In this document: one piece after another, positions 11,222 to 21,589 of the stretch
How the letters are laid out: every line of letters starts with the position of its first letter
How positions within the stretch are numbered: the first letter of the stretch is position 1
Assembly: GCA_016165875.1 (NCBI GenBank)
Contig: JABBOT010000040.1
Coordinates: 62,001-126,000, forward strand
DNA from: Acanthopleura granulata
Taxonomy: Eukaryota > Mollusca > Polyplacophora > Chitonida > Chitonidae
DNA: 64,000 nucleotides
Direction of reading: 5' to 3'
Notes under the pieces: generated by a model
Told to the model about the DNA's origin: nothing
The model's database searches: none
What the model saw: only the letters and a program-made list of their open reading frames with translations
Translations under genes and position numbers: made by a program

Positions 11222-11530
11222 TTACCGCCACGATAGCCTGGTTGTTGGAGTGTCCGCCTCTGGGTCGGGAAACTTGGGATCGATATCGGGTCGGGTTGGG
11301 TCTGATCACACCAAAGACTTTGAAAATGGCACTTCTAAATAGTACCTTCGCTTGGCGCTCAGTACTGGGATCTTAGAACAAGGAAACAGGACTGGTCGGC
11401 CCGGTGTATAGCAGACTTACTCAGGGCCGTGCCACTCTGCCGTGTATATAGTATATATACAATCTAAGGTTTTCTCGCCGTCATGTGACTGAAAAATTGT
11501 TACCAACCCCAAGCATGCATACATACATGC
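11222..11530 (+). mobile_element. SINE-2 copy (unit 4)
   Basis: Head ACCGCCACGATAGCCTGGTTGTTGGAGTGTCCGCC, then CACACCAAAGACTTTGAAAATGGC, CTTGGCGCTCAGTACTGGGATCTTAGAACAAGGAAACAGG and a CATGCATACATACATGCATACATA tail. It is at the same position as in units 2, 3 and 5. Confidence 0.7.
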
Positions 11531-11739
11531 ATACATAGAAGCCCAAAGAAGTCTAAAACCCTCAACTGAGATTGCACTCGTTGAAAAAAAAAATACGATT
11601 AACTACACTTATTCTATGTCAGGGGCTACTCTCTAAAAGCTACTGTGGACCACAGGATCACAAACAAAAACAAAAGTGAAAATTTTCGTCTTCTTGTACT
11701 AGAGGTTTAGGATTTGTGCACTTCAGAAAAAAAAACCGT

Positions 11740-11940
11740 GCGTAATGGTGGTACACATGGTCGTGTAATACTAGTACACAGAGTTTATATGTTCAGTTTT
11801 GCTACAGTCTATGTACCTGTGGTACACAATTGTGCTTAGAGAGTACAGGTTGGTTGCAATGAAAATTACAAGAATCTGTGACGCTGAAAGGTGCATGTCT
11901 GTTCTGCGTCCAATGACACGTAATTGCGAAATTTTCGGAT
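11740..11940 (+). repeat. Array repeat R2, unit 5
   Basis: Same block as 3296-3525. The hairpin at 11811-11827 (ATGTACC-TGT-GGTACAC) has one end mismatch. Confidence 0.65.
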
Positions 11941-12494
11941 AAAGAACGATTCCACTTTAATACCCACCCAGCAATCAGTAATGGCACCCAACTTTTATCT
12001 GTCGTCGACAAAAGATGATGTTGTCCAAAGATTTCGAGCCACTGTCTTTTAAATGTGTGCCGTACTTCTCAAACTTCATTAAAAATCTAATAAAAACAAT
12101 GAATCAGAATTCTGATATCTGGCCACCTCATCCTGTTCGGCGTTGTTGCATCTTTAAAATGCTCTACATACGGAGAACCCTAGAATAAACATCTCGAAAA
12201 TTGCTGTACATCATTTTTTTTAAATGCAAACTCAAGATTATATCATATAAGATGCTAAACAACAAAGTAGTGTTTTGAGACGGTACAGACGCGTTCTACC
12301 TGGTGGCGTGAATAGGCACCGCTTAGCATTGTGCTTGTTCAGAGAAACAGGCCATAGCCCATAATAAAGCACTGGCGGTTAACAATAGAGCCAGGATGTA
12401 ATTATTCTTGTCCAGAAGCTCAGAAAAGGTCACGACCTCCTTATATATATATATGTCAAAATTGTGAAGTCGTTAAACTTTCCTCTATTTCCAG

Positions 12495-12647
12495 CATGTC
12501 AAGCCGGTGAATGGGGAGAAGACTGTCAATCAAGTTGTGGTCATTGTTATAACGGAGCTGCTTGTGACAAGGCCTCAGGGGAGTGTACTCTGTCTCCTGG
12601 AAACCCTCGCTGTTCTGCTGGGTATAAAGGCACGCACTGTGAAGTTG
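12495..12647 (+). CDS. Gene A EGF-like exon 5 (array unit 5)
   Basis: Acceptor TTTCCAG ends at 12494 and the donor GTAAGT follows 12647. It is 153 bases, phase 1-1: CQAGEWGEDC..CGHCYNGAACDKASGEC..PGNPRCSAGYKGTHCEVG. It is an intact eight-Cys EGF-like module. ORFs in the other two frames across it are shadows of the same conserved sequence. Confidence 0.88.
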
Positions 12648-12909
12648 GTAAGTCAGTGTTCGCATGTGCGAGTTCGCGTCTATCTATAAGCGTCTCTATG
12701 AATTGCAAAGAAGAAATGTTCTCCGTAAAATACTTCCACTGTTGAAATCTCTTCTTTTCAACGGCTTTTTTCAATGGAGAGCCTGTGGAAAGCACTTTGA
12801 AAACATCTCAAACACTTTTATTTTGCTTTTCATAAGAAACTTTTCATTACCCCAAGAATTTCACAGCTTTAGAGTTGTAACGTTTTTGTGACGTCTGGTT
12901 GGCCTAAGT

Positions 12910-13048
12910 GAAGATCTGTCAGCAACCTGCGGATGGTCGTGGGTTTCCCCAGGCTCTGCTCAGTTTCGTCCTACCATTATGCTAGCTCATATCACTGAAG
13001 TATTTTTAAGTATGGCGTGAAACACCAATCAAACAGACAAAAAAAATT
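12910..13048 (+). mobile_element. SINE-1 3' fragment
   Basis: Carries the SINE-1 body CTGTCAGCAACCTGCGGATGGTCGTGGGTTTCCCC and the tail GTATGGCGTGAAACACCAATCAAACA. The tRNA-like head is missing. Confidence 0.75.
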
Positions 13049-13137
13049 CGATGTCTGTATATAGTCTAACAATATTCAGGATATTTACTAAGTGCAATAT
13101 GTCATGATGCTGGCTTAACTGCACACCGGGAGAAATC

Positions 13138-13505
13138 TACCGCCTGGGTAGCCTGGTGGTTAGAATGTCCGCCTTGAGGTCGGAAGGTGTGAGTTCGATC
13201 CCAGTGCAGTTTGGGTCGGGTCATACCATAGACTTTGAAAACGGTATTTTTGTATGGTACCTTCGCTTGGCGCTCAGCACTTAGAAGTTAAGGCAAGGAA
13301 ACAGGAATGGTCGGCCCCGTGTGAGTAAGACGTGACCAAGTTCGGTGTCATGTCTAATATCGTTTGCATGAAGTTACATTGGAAGCAATACTTTGAAATC
13401 ATGGACTCGTCCTACCTTGTACATCATATCTATGGATTCTAAGGATTCTTCACGTTCATTTGACTGAAAAATTTTTAAGTGCGACGTAAAACCCCAAGAA
13501 TACGT
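13138..13505 (+). mobile_element. SINE-2, near-complete reference copy
   Basis: The tRNA-derived head has an A box in TAGCCTGGTGGTTAGAATGTCC and a B box in GTGTGAGTTCGATCCC. Then come CATACCATAGACTTTGAAAACGG, CTTGGCGCTCAGCACTTAGAAGTTAAGGCAAGGAAACAGG, a long body and a tail ending in GCGACGTAAAACCCCAAGAATACG. It is the longest copy in the window and the best template for the family. Confidence 0.8.
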
Positions 13506-13535
13506 TCGAACAGGAGAAGAGTGCATAAGTCAGCG

Positions 13536-13803
13536 AGGGGCCTCCATGGCTCAGTCGGTTAGCGCGCTATCGCTGCACAATGACCCGAAGCCTCCCTCCA
13601 ATGCGGTCGCTGTGAGTTCAAGCCCAGCTCATGCTGGCTTCCTCTCCGGCCGCAAGTGGGAAGGTCTGCCAACAGCCTGCGGATGGTCGTGGGTTTCCCC
13701 CGGGATCTGCCCGGTTTCCTCTCACCATAATGCTAGCCGCCGTCGTATAAGTGAAATATTCTTGACTACGGCGTAAAACATCAATCAAATAAAATAAATA
13801 AAC
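13536..13803 (+). mobile_element. SINE-1, full-length copy
   Basis: The tRNA-like head is GGGGCCTCCATGGCTCAGTCGGTTAGCGCGC (A box), with the B box in GCTGTGAGTTCAAGCCCAGC. The conserved body CTGGCTTCCTCTCCGGCCGCAAGTGGGAAGGTCTGCC and a 3' end GCGTAAAACATCAATCAAATAAAATAAATAAA follow. The 76-codon ORF inside it (13546-13776) is not a gene. Confidence 0.85.
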
Positions 13804-14264
13804 AAATATAAGTTAGTGGCTTGGCCAATGCTTTAGGCTATTAGATTTAACTCATGGTAAACAGGAACTTACTTCCCCTCTGGATTTAACCCTCGTCCAT
13901 TACGTGACCTCTAATCAGGTGTATAAACCAGATCATAAAAATAAAAGCTAACCTACTTACGTAATGAAACCATTGTCCGCCAGCGAATGAATTATGAGTA
14001 TCGATCAGTCTTTGACAGGCTACGGTTCCTCGCATACTCATTAACTAGAGAAATAATCTCGGTTTGTTGAGTTGTTTAATAGCAGGCAGTTTTGTTTTGT
14101 GAAGCCTGTCCAGCAATGCTGAAAGTAACTTAACATCTAACTTAACAAGTAGCGTTCGCCCTACTGTGAACAAGGTTGGAGTGTGTCCAAAAATTGCAGT
14201 GATTGAAACACACACTGTCTGTGAGCAGTATGGAGGTGTCGTCCAGATTTCTCGTTGTTAAATC

Positions 14265-14400
14265 CAGCACTGAAAAAGGTCAAATATATCAAACTATTCT
14301 ACACACTATATCAACCGACAGATTTTTTATGCTCGCAAGCACTTTGTCGAAAAAACACAAAGTCTGAAACCACCAATTTAGATTGAACTCGTTGAGAAAA
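14265..14400 (+). repeat. Array repeat R1, unit 6
   Basis: R1 core GTCAAATATATCAAACTATTCTACACACTATATCAACCGACAG to CACAAAGTCTGAAACC. The R2 block that should follow is shortened here (only about 14540-14600 is recognisable). Confidence 0.6.
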
Positions 14401-15252
14401 CTACACCGATTCTGCGTCAGGGGCTATTTTCGCAAAAGCTACTGTGTACCACAGGGACACAAACTGTAACAAAATTGAACATTTTTGTCTTTGTAAACTA
14501 GAAGTTTACGAACTGTGTACATGAGAAAGCAAGTGCTACACTGAAAGGCGCATGTCTCTCCTGCATAAAATGAGACGTATTTGCGAAATTTTTGGATGCC
14601 TACCGGAAAGAAATAACTATGCAAAGCAAACATTGGCAAGATGTATTAGAAGACTTCAGATAATGAACGATCCCACTTTAATATCCACCCACCCATCATT
14701 AATGACATCCAACTTTTATGTAACGTCCAGAAAAACTGATGTTGTCGAAAGCGTTCTTTCCATTTTCCTTTAAATATGTACGGCACTTCTAAAACTCCAA
14801 TAAATATAACTAATCAAACTTGGGTTATCTTGCCATTTCATTCTGTTCCCTGCTGCATCCCAAAACTACTCTACATATTGTAAACCCTCGGATAAACATC
14901 TCTAATATTGCTGCACATCATTCGTTTGAAAATAGCCAACTCCCAATTGTATCATGGGCCATGCTGTACAAGAAAGTAGTGTTTTGAGACGGTGCAGACG
15001 CGTTTTACCCAGTGGCGTGAATACTCTAATAAATAGGTGCCAGTCGGGTAATCAACCAACCAGGCGAACCTCCAGCCAGTAGAAGTGTATAACAGACTTA
15101 AGCACCACTTAACATTGTGCTTGTTTAGAGAAATGAAGCACTGGCGGTTAACAATAGGGCCAGCATGTGATTATACTTGACCTGTAGCTCAAATTATGAC
15201 TTATATGTGTGCATCAAAATTGTGAAGTCGTTAAACTTTCCTCCACTTCCAA

Positions 15253-15399
15253 CATGCCAAGCTGGTAAATGAGGCGCGGACTGTCAATCCGGCTGTGGTC
15301 ATTGTTATAACGGGGCTGCTTGTAACAAGGCCTCAAGATAGTGTACTGCTGGAAACCCTCGCTGTTCTGCTGGGTATGACGGCACGCACTGTGATGATG
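15253..15399 (+). pseudogene. Gene A EGF-like pseudoexon 6
   Basis: A 147-base counterpart of exons 1 and 2, with three independent lesions. The acceptor AG has become AA (CACTTCCAAC instead of CACTTCCAGC). The invariant Trp codon is TGA at 15270-15272. The GEC motif is broken by TAG at 15339-15341. The donor GTAAGT and the phase-1 end are intact, and the intron after it still looks like its neighbours. It cannot be spliced in as a normal EGF module; skipping it keeps the frame because the exon is a multiple of three. Confidence 0.9.
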
Positions 15400-15737
15400 G
15401 TAAGTCAGTTTTCGCTTGTGCGAGTTCGCGTCTATCTATAAGCTTCTCTATGCTGGACAAAGAGCAGATGTTCTCCGAAAATTATTTCCTCTCACTGACC
15501 GTTAATGTCTCACATTTCTAACGGCTTCTTTCCAGGCAGACAAAAGCTTCCAAAGTACTTTGAAAACATCTCAAACAATTTTTTTCTGTTTTTCATATGA
15601 AACTTTTCACCAAATTAAGGATTTCTCAGCCATAGGGTTGTGACGTTTTTATGGCATCTGTATAAAGTCGAACAATATTTAGGATGTTTACTCAGTACAA
15701 TATGTCATGATGCCAGCTTACATGTACCCGTATGAGG

Positions 15738-16090
15738 AACTTACCGCCTGGGTGGACTGGGTGGCCTGGTGGTTAGAGTTTCCGGCTTGAGGTCATTAGA
15801 CAGCTTATCGATTCCGGGTTAGGTTGGGCTGGGTCAAAGCAAAGACTTTGAAAACGATGCTTTTAAATAGTACATTGGCTTGGCGCTCAGCACTGCGAAG
15901 TTAGAGCAAGAAATCTTGACTGGTAGGTGTAAGTAAAAGGTGGCTGAGTTCATGTCATGTATAATGTCTTCGACATGATGTTACAATGGGAGCAATACTT
16001 CGACAGCATGGACTCGACCAGCTGTGTGTATAGCATGTATTGATTCTAACGAGTCCTCGACGTCATATGACGGAAAACCCCAAAGACACA
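15738..16090 (+). mobile_element. SINE-2 copy (unit 6)
   Basis: Head TTACCGCCTGGGTGGACTGGGTGGCCTGGTGGTTAGAG has a short internal duplication of GGGTGG. It is followed by AAGCAAAGACTTTGAAAACGATGC, CTTGGCGCTCAGCACTGCGAAGTTAGAGCAAG and the TGACGGAAAACCCCAAAGACACATACATA tail. Confidence 0.7.
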
Positions 16091-16282
16091 TACATATGCA
16101 GAAGCCTGTATCAGTAAATGTCTCTGCCAAAGCTTTAGGCTATAAAACAAACACGAGGTAACCAGTTACTCATTTCACCTATTCATTAAACCTCGTCCAT
16201 TACGTGATCTCTGATCAGCTGTATAAGCCAGATCATAAAAATAAAACCTAAGCAACATCCTACATACATAATGAAACCATTG

Positions 16283-17185
16283 TCCGCCAGCGAATGACTT
16301 ACAGGCTGTGCCAGTTTTTCACAGATCACGGTTCTTAGCACACTCATTAACAAGAGGAACAATCTAGGTTAGTAGAGCTGTTTAATAGAAGGCAGTTTTG
16401 TTTCGTTATACATGTCCAGCAATGCTGAAAGTAACTTGAGGCTTAAATGAGCTAGTAGCCTTCGTCCTGCTCGTCATGGAGCCTGATATAAATCTGGCAC
16501 TTTGACAAGATCTGTTCAAAGACCCTGCTGAATGTGAAATTACTTTCATTCATTGGTCATTAAAGTCTCGCTTTTTCAAATCCTATAACTGTTGAAATTT
16601 TACAAAGTACTTAGAAAACATCTCAACCGTTTAATTGTGTTTTTCTTTAGAAACTTTTCATCACCTTAGGGGTTTTTCAGCTGTACAGTTGTAACGTTTT
16701 GGTGAGGTCTGTACAGAGTCTAACAATATTTAGAATGTTTACTAAATACGATATGCTCTCATGATAGCTTCCCTTTACCCCAGGAGATACATGCATAAGT
16801 TAGAGTCATCACCTATTCGTAGGGCAATAGGTCGGGGAAGCGGTTACTTATTACACCTGTTGATTTATACTTGGTCTGTTCGTTAAAGCCTCACTAGGTG
16901 AGTAAGCGAGATCACAAAAATCTTTGGCGACCACATATGTACAGACAGAAACTATTGTTCGCCAGTGAACGAATTATGGGTATTGTCCAGTCTTTGACAC
17001 GCTACGCTTCTTCGCACACCCATTAGGAAGGGAAATAATCTCAGTTAGTAGAGTTATTTAATGGAAGGTCGTTTGGTTATGTCAGGCATGTTCAGCAATT
17101 CTGAAAGTAAGTTAACACCTAACTGAACAAGTAGGGCTCGCCCGACTGTGAACAAGTTTGGAGTGTGTCCAAAAATTACAGTAAC
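16283..17185 (+). repeat. Exon-less array unit with Crypton fragment
   Basis: The R3 block (16283-16470) runs into a short stretch at 16476-16540, ATGGAGCCTGATATAAATCTGGCAC and on, resembling the 5' end of the Crypton remnant at 223. It then passes straight to the sequence that normally follows an EGF exon (16541-16760) and to a second R3 block (16963-17185). No EGF exon, R1 or R2 is present, so one unit appears to have lost its exon. Confidence 0.55.
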
Positions 17186-17240
17186 TGAAACAGGTACTCT
17201 GAGACACAGATAAGTGTGGTCCAAATTTCCCTTTGTTAAA

Positions 17241-17695
17241 TCCACGACAGAAAAATGTCAAAGATATCAATCTCAAAGGGAATGAAAAAGTATCACACAG
17301 GCTGTATCAATCGACAGTTTTCTATGTTGGCAAGCAGTCCTCGTAAGACCACAAAGTCTGCAACCATGAGTTTAGATTACACTCGTTGAGAAAATTCGAT
17401 TTGAACGTTTATATCGTGGTGTATTAGAGGTGAACAAATTGTTTACATTAGGAAAAAAGTGTTAATTGGTGGTGAACGTGGTTGTGCAGCATTACTAAAA
17501 GTGTGTATGTTCACTTTTGCTGTAGTGTGTGTACCTATGGTACACAGTCGTGCTTAGAGGGTACAGGCCGGTTGCTATGCGAAGTCCAAGGTTCTGTGGC
17601 GATGAAAATGTGCATTGTTGTCGTGCATATTATGAGACGAAATTGCGAAATTTCCGCGTGTTTACGGGGAAAGAATAAACTAAAATTGTGAAAAG
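17241..17695 (+). repeat. R1 plus R2 repeats, unit 7
   Basis: R1 at about 17241-17395 and R2 at 17465-17690. The R2 hairpin GTGTACC-TAT-GGTACAC lies at 17529-17545 and has a perfect stem. ORFs here are shadows of the repeat. Confidence 0.65.
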
Positions 17696-18366
17696 CAAAG
17701 AATGGCTTTATGCAATGAAATGCATCCGATAAAGAACGATTCCACTTTAGTATCCACATCAGTGATGGCACCCAACTTTGATCTACCATAAAGGAAAGCT
17801 GATGCTGTCGACAGCTTTCGAAACACTGTCTTTTAAGTGTGCACGGTACTTCTAAAACTTCATAATAAATATATTAAGAATAATTAAATATTTAATCAAA
17901 ATTGTGATATCTTGGCACTTCAATCTGTTCTGTGTTACATCCCAAAACTGCTCTACACACTGTAGACCCTCGGATAAACATCTCTAATATTGCTACACAC
18001 CATTCTTTTTAAAATAGCCAACTCCCAATTATATCATAGATCATGCTGTACAACAAAGTAGTTTTTTTAAACGATACAGAAGGAATTTAGCTGGTGGCAT
18101 AAATAGTTTGATAAGTTGATATCAAATAGGTGCCAGTAGGTTAATTAACCCCCCAAGCGAAGCTCCAGGCAGTACAAGTGTATAACAGACTTTAGCACCG
18201 CTTATAATTGTCTTTATTAGGGAAACAGGCCGATGTGCAAAATGAAGCACTGGCGGTTAAGAATAGAGCCAGAAATTATTATTGCCCAGATGCTCAGATC
18301 AGGTCACAATCTCCTTATATATATGTGTGAAAATTGTGAAGTGGTTAAACATTCCTCTACTTCCAG

Positions 18367-18519
18367 CATGCCAAGCCGGTAAATTTGGAGCGAGCTGTCA
18401 ATCCAGCTGTGGCCAGTGTTTTAACGGGAGTTCTTGTGATAAGTCCTCAGGAGAGTGCATTCTGTCTGCTGGAAATCCTCGCTGTTCTGCTGGGTACAAC
18501 GACACCCGCTGTGTTATCC
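18367..18519 (+). CDS. Gene A EGF-like exon 7 (array unit 7)
   Basis: The acceptor TACTTCCAG ends at 18366 and the donor GTGAGT follows 18519. It is 153 bases, phase 1-1: CQAGKFGASC..CGQCFNGSSCDKSSGEC..AGNPRCSAGYNDTRCVI. All eight Cys are kept, but the Trp of WG is Phe and several array-typical residues differ. It is the most diverged intact copy and the last exon of the array. No SINE-2 follows it, unlike units 1-6. Confidence 0.85.
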
Positions 18520-21500
18520 GTGAGTGGCTTATTGCGCCGAAGTGAAAATATTCCCCTTTTTGTTTGACAGAAGCAGTCCGTTGGGATGTGTATATTCAGG
18601 TATCTTAAAACCGTGATACATAGGTTCGATGACTCAACATTGCAATGGGATGGAAGAGTAATATAGCCCACTACAGCATGGATAATAAAACGAGGTCAAC
18701 CACGACAGTGTGATAGTTGGCAAATGATCACACGATAGCCGGTGAAATCTGTTTTGGAAACTTGTCTTGTAATAGTTAACTCTGAACGCCGAATTTCATG
18801 GACAGCCGTTATGCCAGTGTCTATTACAACAAACAGATTTATGACCCGATCTTAACCCGATTTCGGCTCTCGCACCATATTCTTTTCTGCTCACTGTTGA
18901 AATAATCATTTATCCATGCACAAAGAGAATTGCAAAACGGATCAGGAGACCCACCAGTTTACCTTCCGTTCTCCTACAGGCAGACCAGCCTTCACAACAA
19001 GGATAACGAGCAACTGTTTATTCACTTGGTCAGACATGGCCAGCTCTTACGCAGAGCTAGCTCAGCCCTATTTCTGCAAACTCAGCATACCTTATTTTGA
19101 AATCTAGTACCACTGCAATTATAAACCCCAACTGAAGTAGATACCACTCATCCTCCAATCGATGACAATCAAGGGATTTTAAACAAAATACGCCAAATTC
19201 TCAAGCTTGTCAAAAATGTATATCTGTTATGTGTCGAAAAAGGCCATTTGTTTGTTTGTTTGTTTTTTGTTTGTTTGTTTTTTTTTAATCTCAGGATTAT
19301 ATATATAATAACGCAGACGGATTATAATCACAGCATACAGTTTTAGCCACGTAATTTATATATGTTTTCAAAATTGTATTTTGTTTAATTATGTTTTAGG
19401 AATCCGTCTGTAAGGTCTGGTTGCTAGTTATTGACAGATCATCAAAACGCCGCTTAGTGCTGAAGTTGCTCCGATGTTGAAATTTTCATTACAAAAGTCA
19501 CAGTCACCAGTGACGCTTAAACTTCACGTCTGAGACATTCCCTGTACTCTACTCTGCAGCCATGTGGCCTGACTTTTAGACCGGCCAACTACGTGTCTAA
19601 CTTCAGCCCAAAATAGTAAAAAATCTATTCTCTGGAAACCGTGGAGACTACATACCAATTTATTTGTGTTTCCAGGGAGGAGTTTTATAACAGCTTAGGG
19701 TCATGTTAGGATTCTTTCGAGAGCGTAGAGGGCCGGCCTGAAAGTGACACATATCGTCTCATGGTTGAGGATAGCGTAGGTCTGAGGCGCGTAATTTAAG
19801 CGTCCACGTCATTTCTAATGCAAATGTCAATCTTCTGATCAACCTCGGACAAAACACTTGTGTCGTTCGTTCTATGTAGCTATATTTTACTACAATGAAT
19901 GACGGTTATATTCAGAGTTACATGTTTACACATGGCACATGCTAAGTGTCGTGTCCCTGACAACAGAATGCAAGCACACTAATACAGAACAGTTGCCTTA
20001 AAGTCCTGTCGTTATTTTCTGATCATTGTATGTACAACTTTCATACTATTGCGCAATTTAATTCACAACTGAACTCGTGCAACATTATAGTTGGGTATAT
20101 TCTACGTACAACTAACGTACTACACCTCAGCAAATGGTTTAACAAAAGACCTCCGACACCGCCCGCACACCGTTTATGGTGTATGGCGCATGACTCCTGT
20201 AAAATTGTATTGGTCAACAATATGCCAAGGGTAAAATCTATTGGCATAGTAAGTTCACAATTTCTAAATAAAATTATTGAAAAACAATAGAAATTACAAT
20301 TAACTTAATAAACATAGGTTAAGTGTAAGACTAATAGAACACCTTGCCTTTAGAAACTTCCATAAATGTCTCTTATCACATGAACTTAAAAACGGCATAT
20401 TTTAAATGAGAGCACCTGAAGCGTTATCCATTTGGTACTTTGCAAGGGCCCAGTTATCGTGACTCACACTTCACTTTTAATTAATGTAACGTTAACATGA
20501 TATTTTCGTGTCTTCCCACTTGATCCACATAGTCTCCACATTGCTATGTAGCAAACATCAGTCACATTTTGGTGCAGATCGCTCATTTACACATCAAACT
20601 GCAGTACTTGACAACACAAAGAACTGAACAACATGTCGCTAATATTCCACTTCCAGCACAAAACATTGGCTGTACTCTGCACAACTAAGCAGTAAACAGT
20701 CCAAGTGAATTACCTCCCTCGCTTGGTGTGTCTGGATATATACCAACAAAAATGTTGATAACATCACACATTGTATTGTTATATTTCATATATTTTCTTA
20801 GTTCTTTGGTGGTTGTGGGGTGTTTTTTTTTGTTTTCTTTTTCGTTTCTTTTTCTTCTTGGAACTGGTCTTGCAATTATTCACCCGGCGCGCCGATTTAG
20901 GTTGACGACTGGTATACGACCATCGGTTTCGACGTCTACACACTTGAAAAAGAAGGTGCCGCCACTGAACCTTCAGGGGTTCCATGCCATTGCCTCTGTG
21001 ACCGCATCATGTAAAGTGTCAAATCTAACCATATTACTAGGGTTCAGTTTAGCACCCCATATGCAAGGTTCCAAAGTTGCACCAGGATATCCTAGGTCTA
21101 CGTGGAATTCACAAACGCGGCATTTCCCAGGCGTTGACAGCCATATACACGAGATCAAGCGATGGTGTTATTTCTCTGCTCTTAAATATTCATTGCATAT
21201 GAAATCGTCCTCACACTTGTTTTAGTGTTTAAGTGTGGAAAATTTTGCTTTCTTCCATTATGTCGAAATTCCTGAATTTATCTGCCTTGTTTGAAGGGTG
21301 GTTGTTCTACAGTAGAACCCCATCAATGGTAAATGAACCCTCGCACTTGGTGAACAAGCACGTCTGCAAAGGAGAGCACTCTAGCGTTCAGAATTGAACC
21401 ATAAGGTTTTTACAGTACCTTAAATGAACCCTCTTTTCAAATTGTGTAGATTACAGAATTTTGTTGCACTTCATTTTTGACCGTGCCAGACAATCATGCT

Positions 21501-21580
21501 TTCCTTACGAAGTTGTAGTTTTAATGCGTGTTTTTATCACAGAGGCTATTGCACTCATTCTTGTTGGCAGCCGTCGGTCC
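18520..21580. other. Gene A intron, no further exons seen
   Basis: The intron holds a T-rich (TTTG)n stretch at about 19244-19286 and otherwise unassigned sequence. ORFs at 18916-19107, 20030-20290 and 20728-21225 have no recognisable domain, no splice context and low-complexity stretches. A segment at about 20885-20960 resembles the reverse complement of 42871-42955. Confidence 0.5.
19244..19286. repeat. (TTTG)n simple repeat
   Basis: Runs of TTTG interrupted by longer T tracts. Confidence 0.85.
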
Positions 21581-21589
21581 AAGTAAGTC

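Noticed and set aside
13546..13635. Possible tRNA gene from the A-box-like GGCTCAGTCGGTTAGCGCGC
   Set aside because: This is the tRNA-derived head of SINE-1; there is no plausible anticodon arm or acceptor stem closure.
13546..13776. ORF MAQSVSALSLHNDPKPPSNA...
   Set aside because: It lies wholly inside a full-length SINE-1; the same frame appears in SINE copies everywhere.
20728..21225. 165-codon ORF with hydrophobic N-terminus
   Set aside because: The hydrophobic part comes from a T-rich tract, no domain or splice context is seen, and frames on the other strand are equally open.
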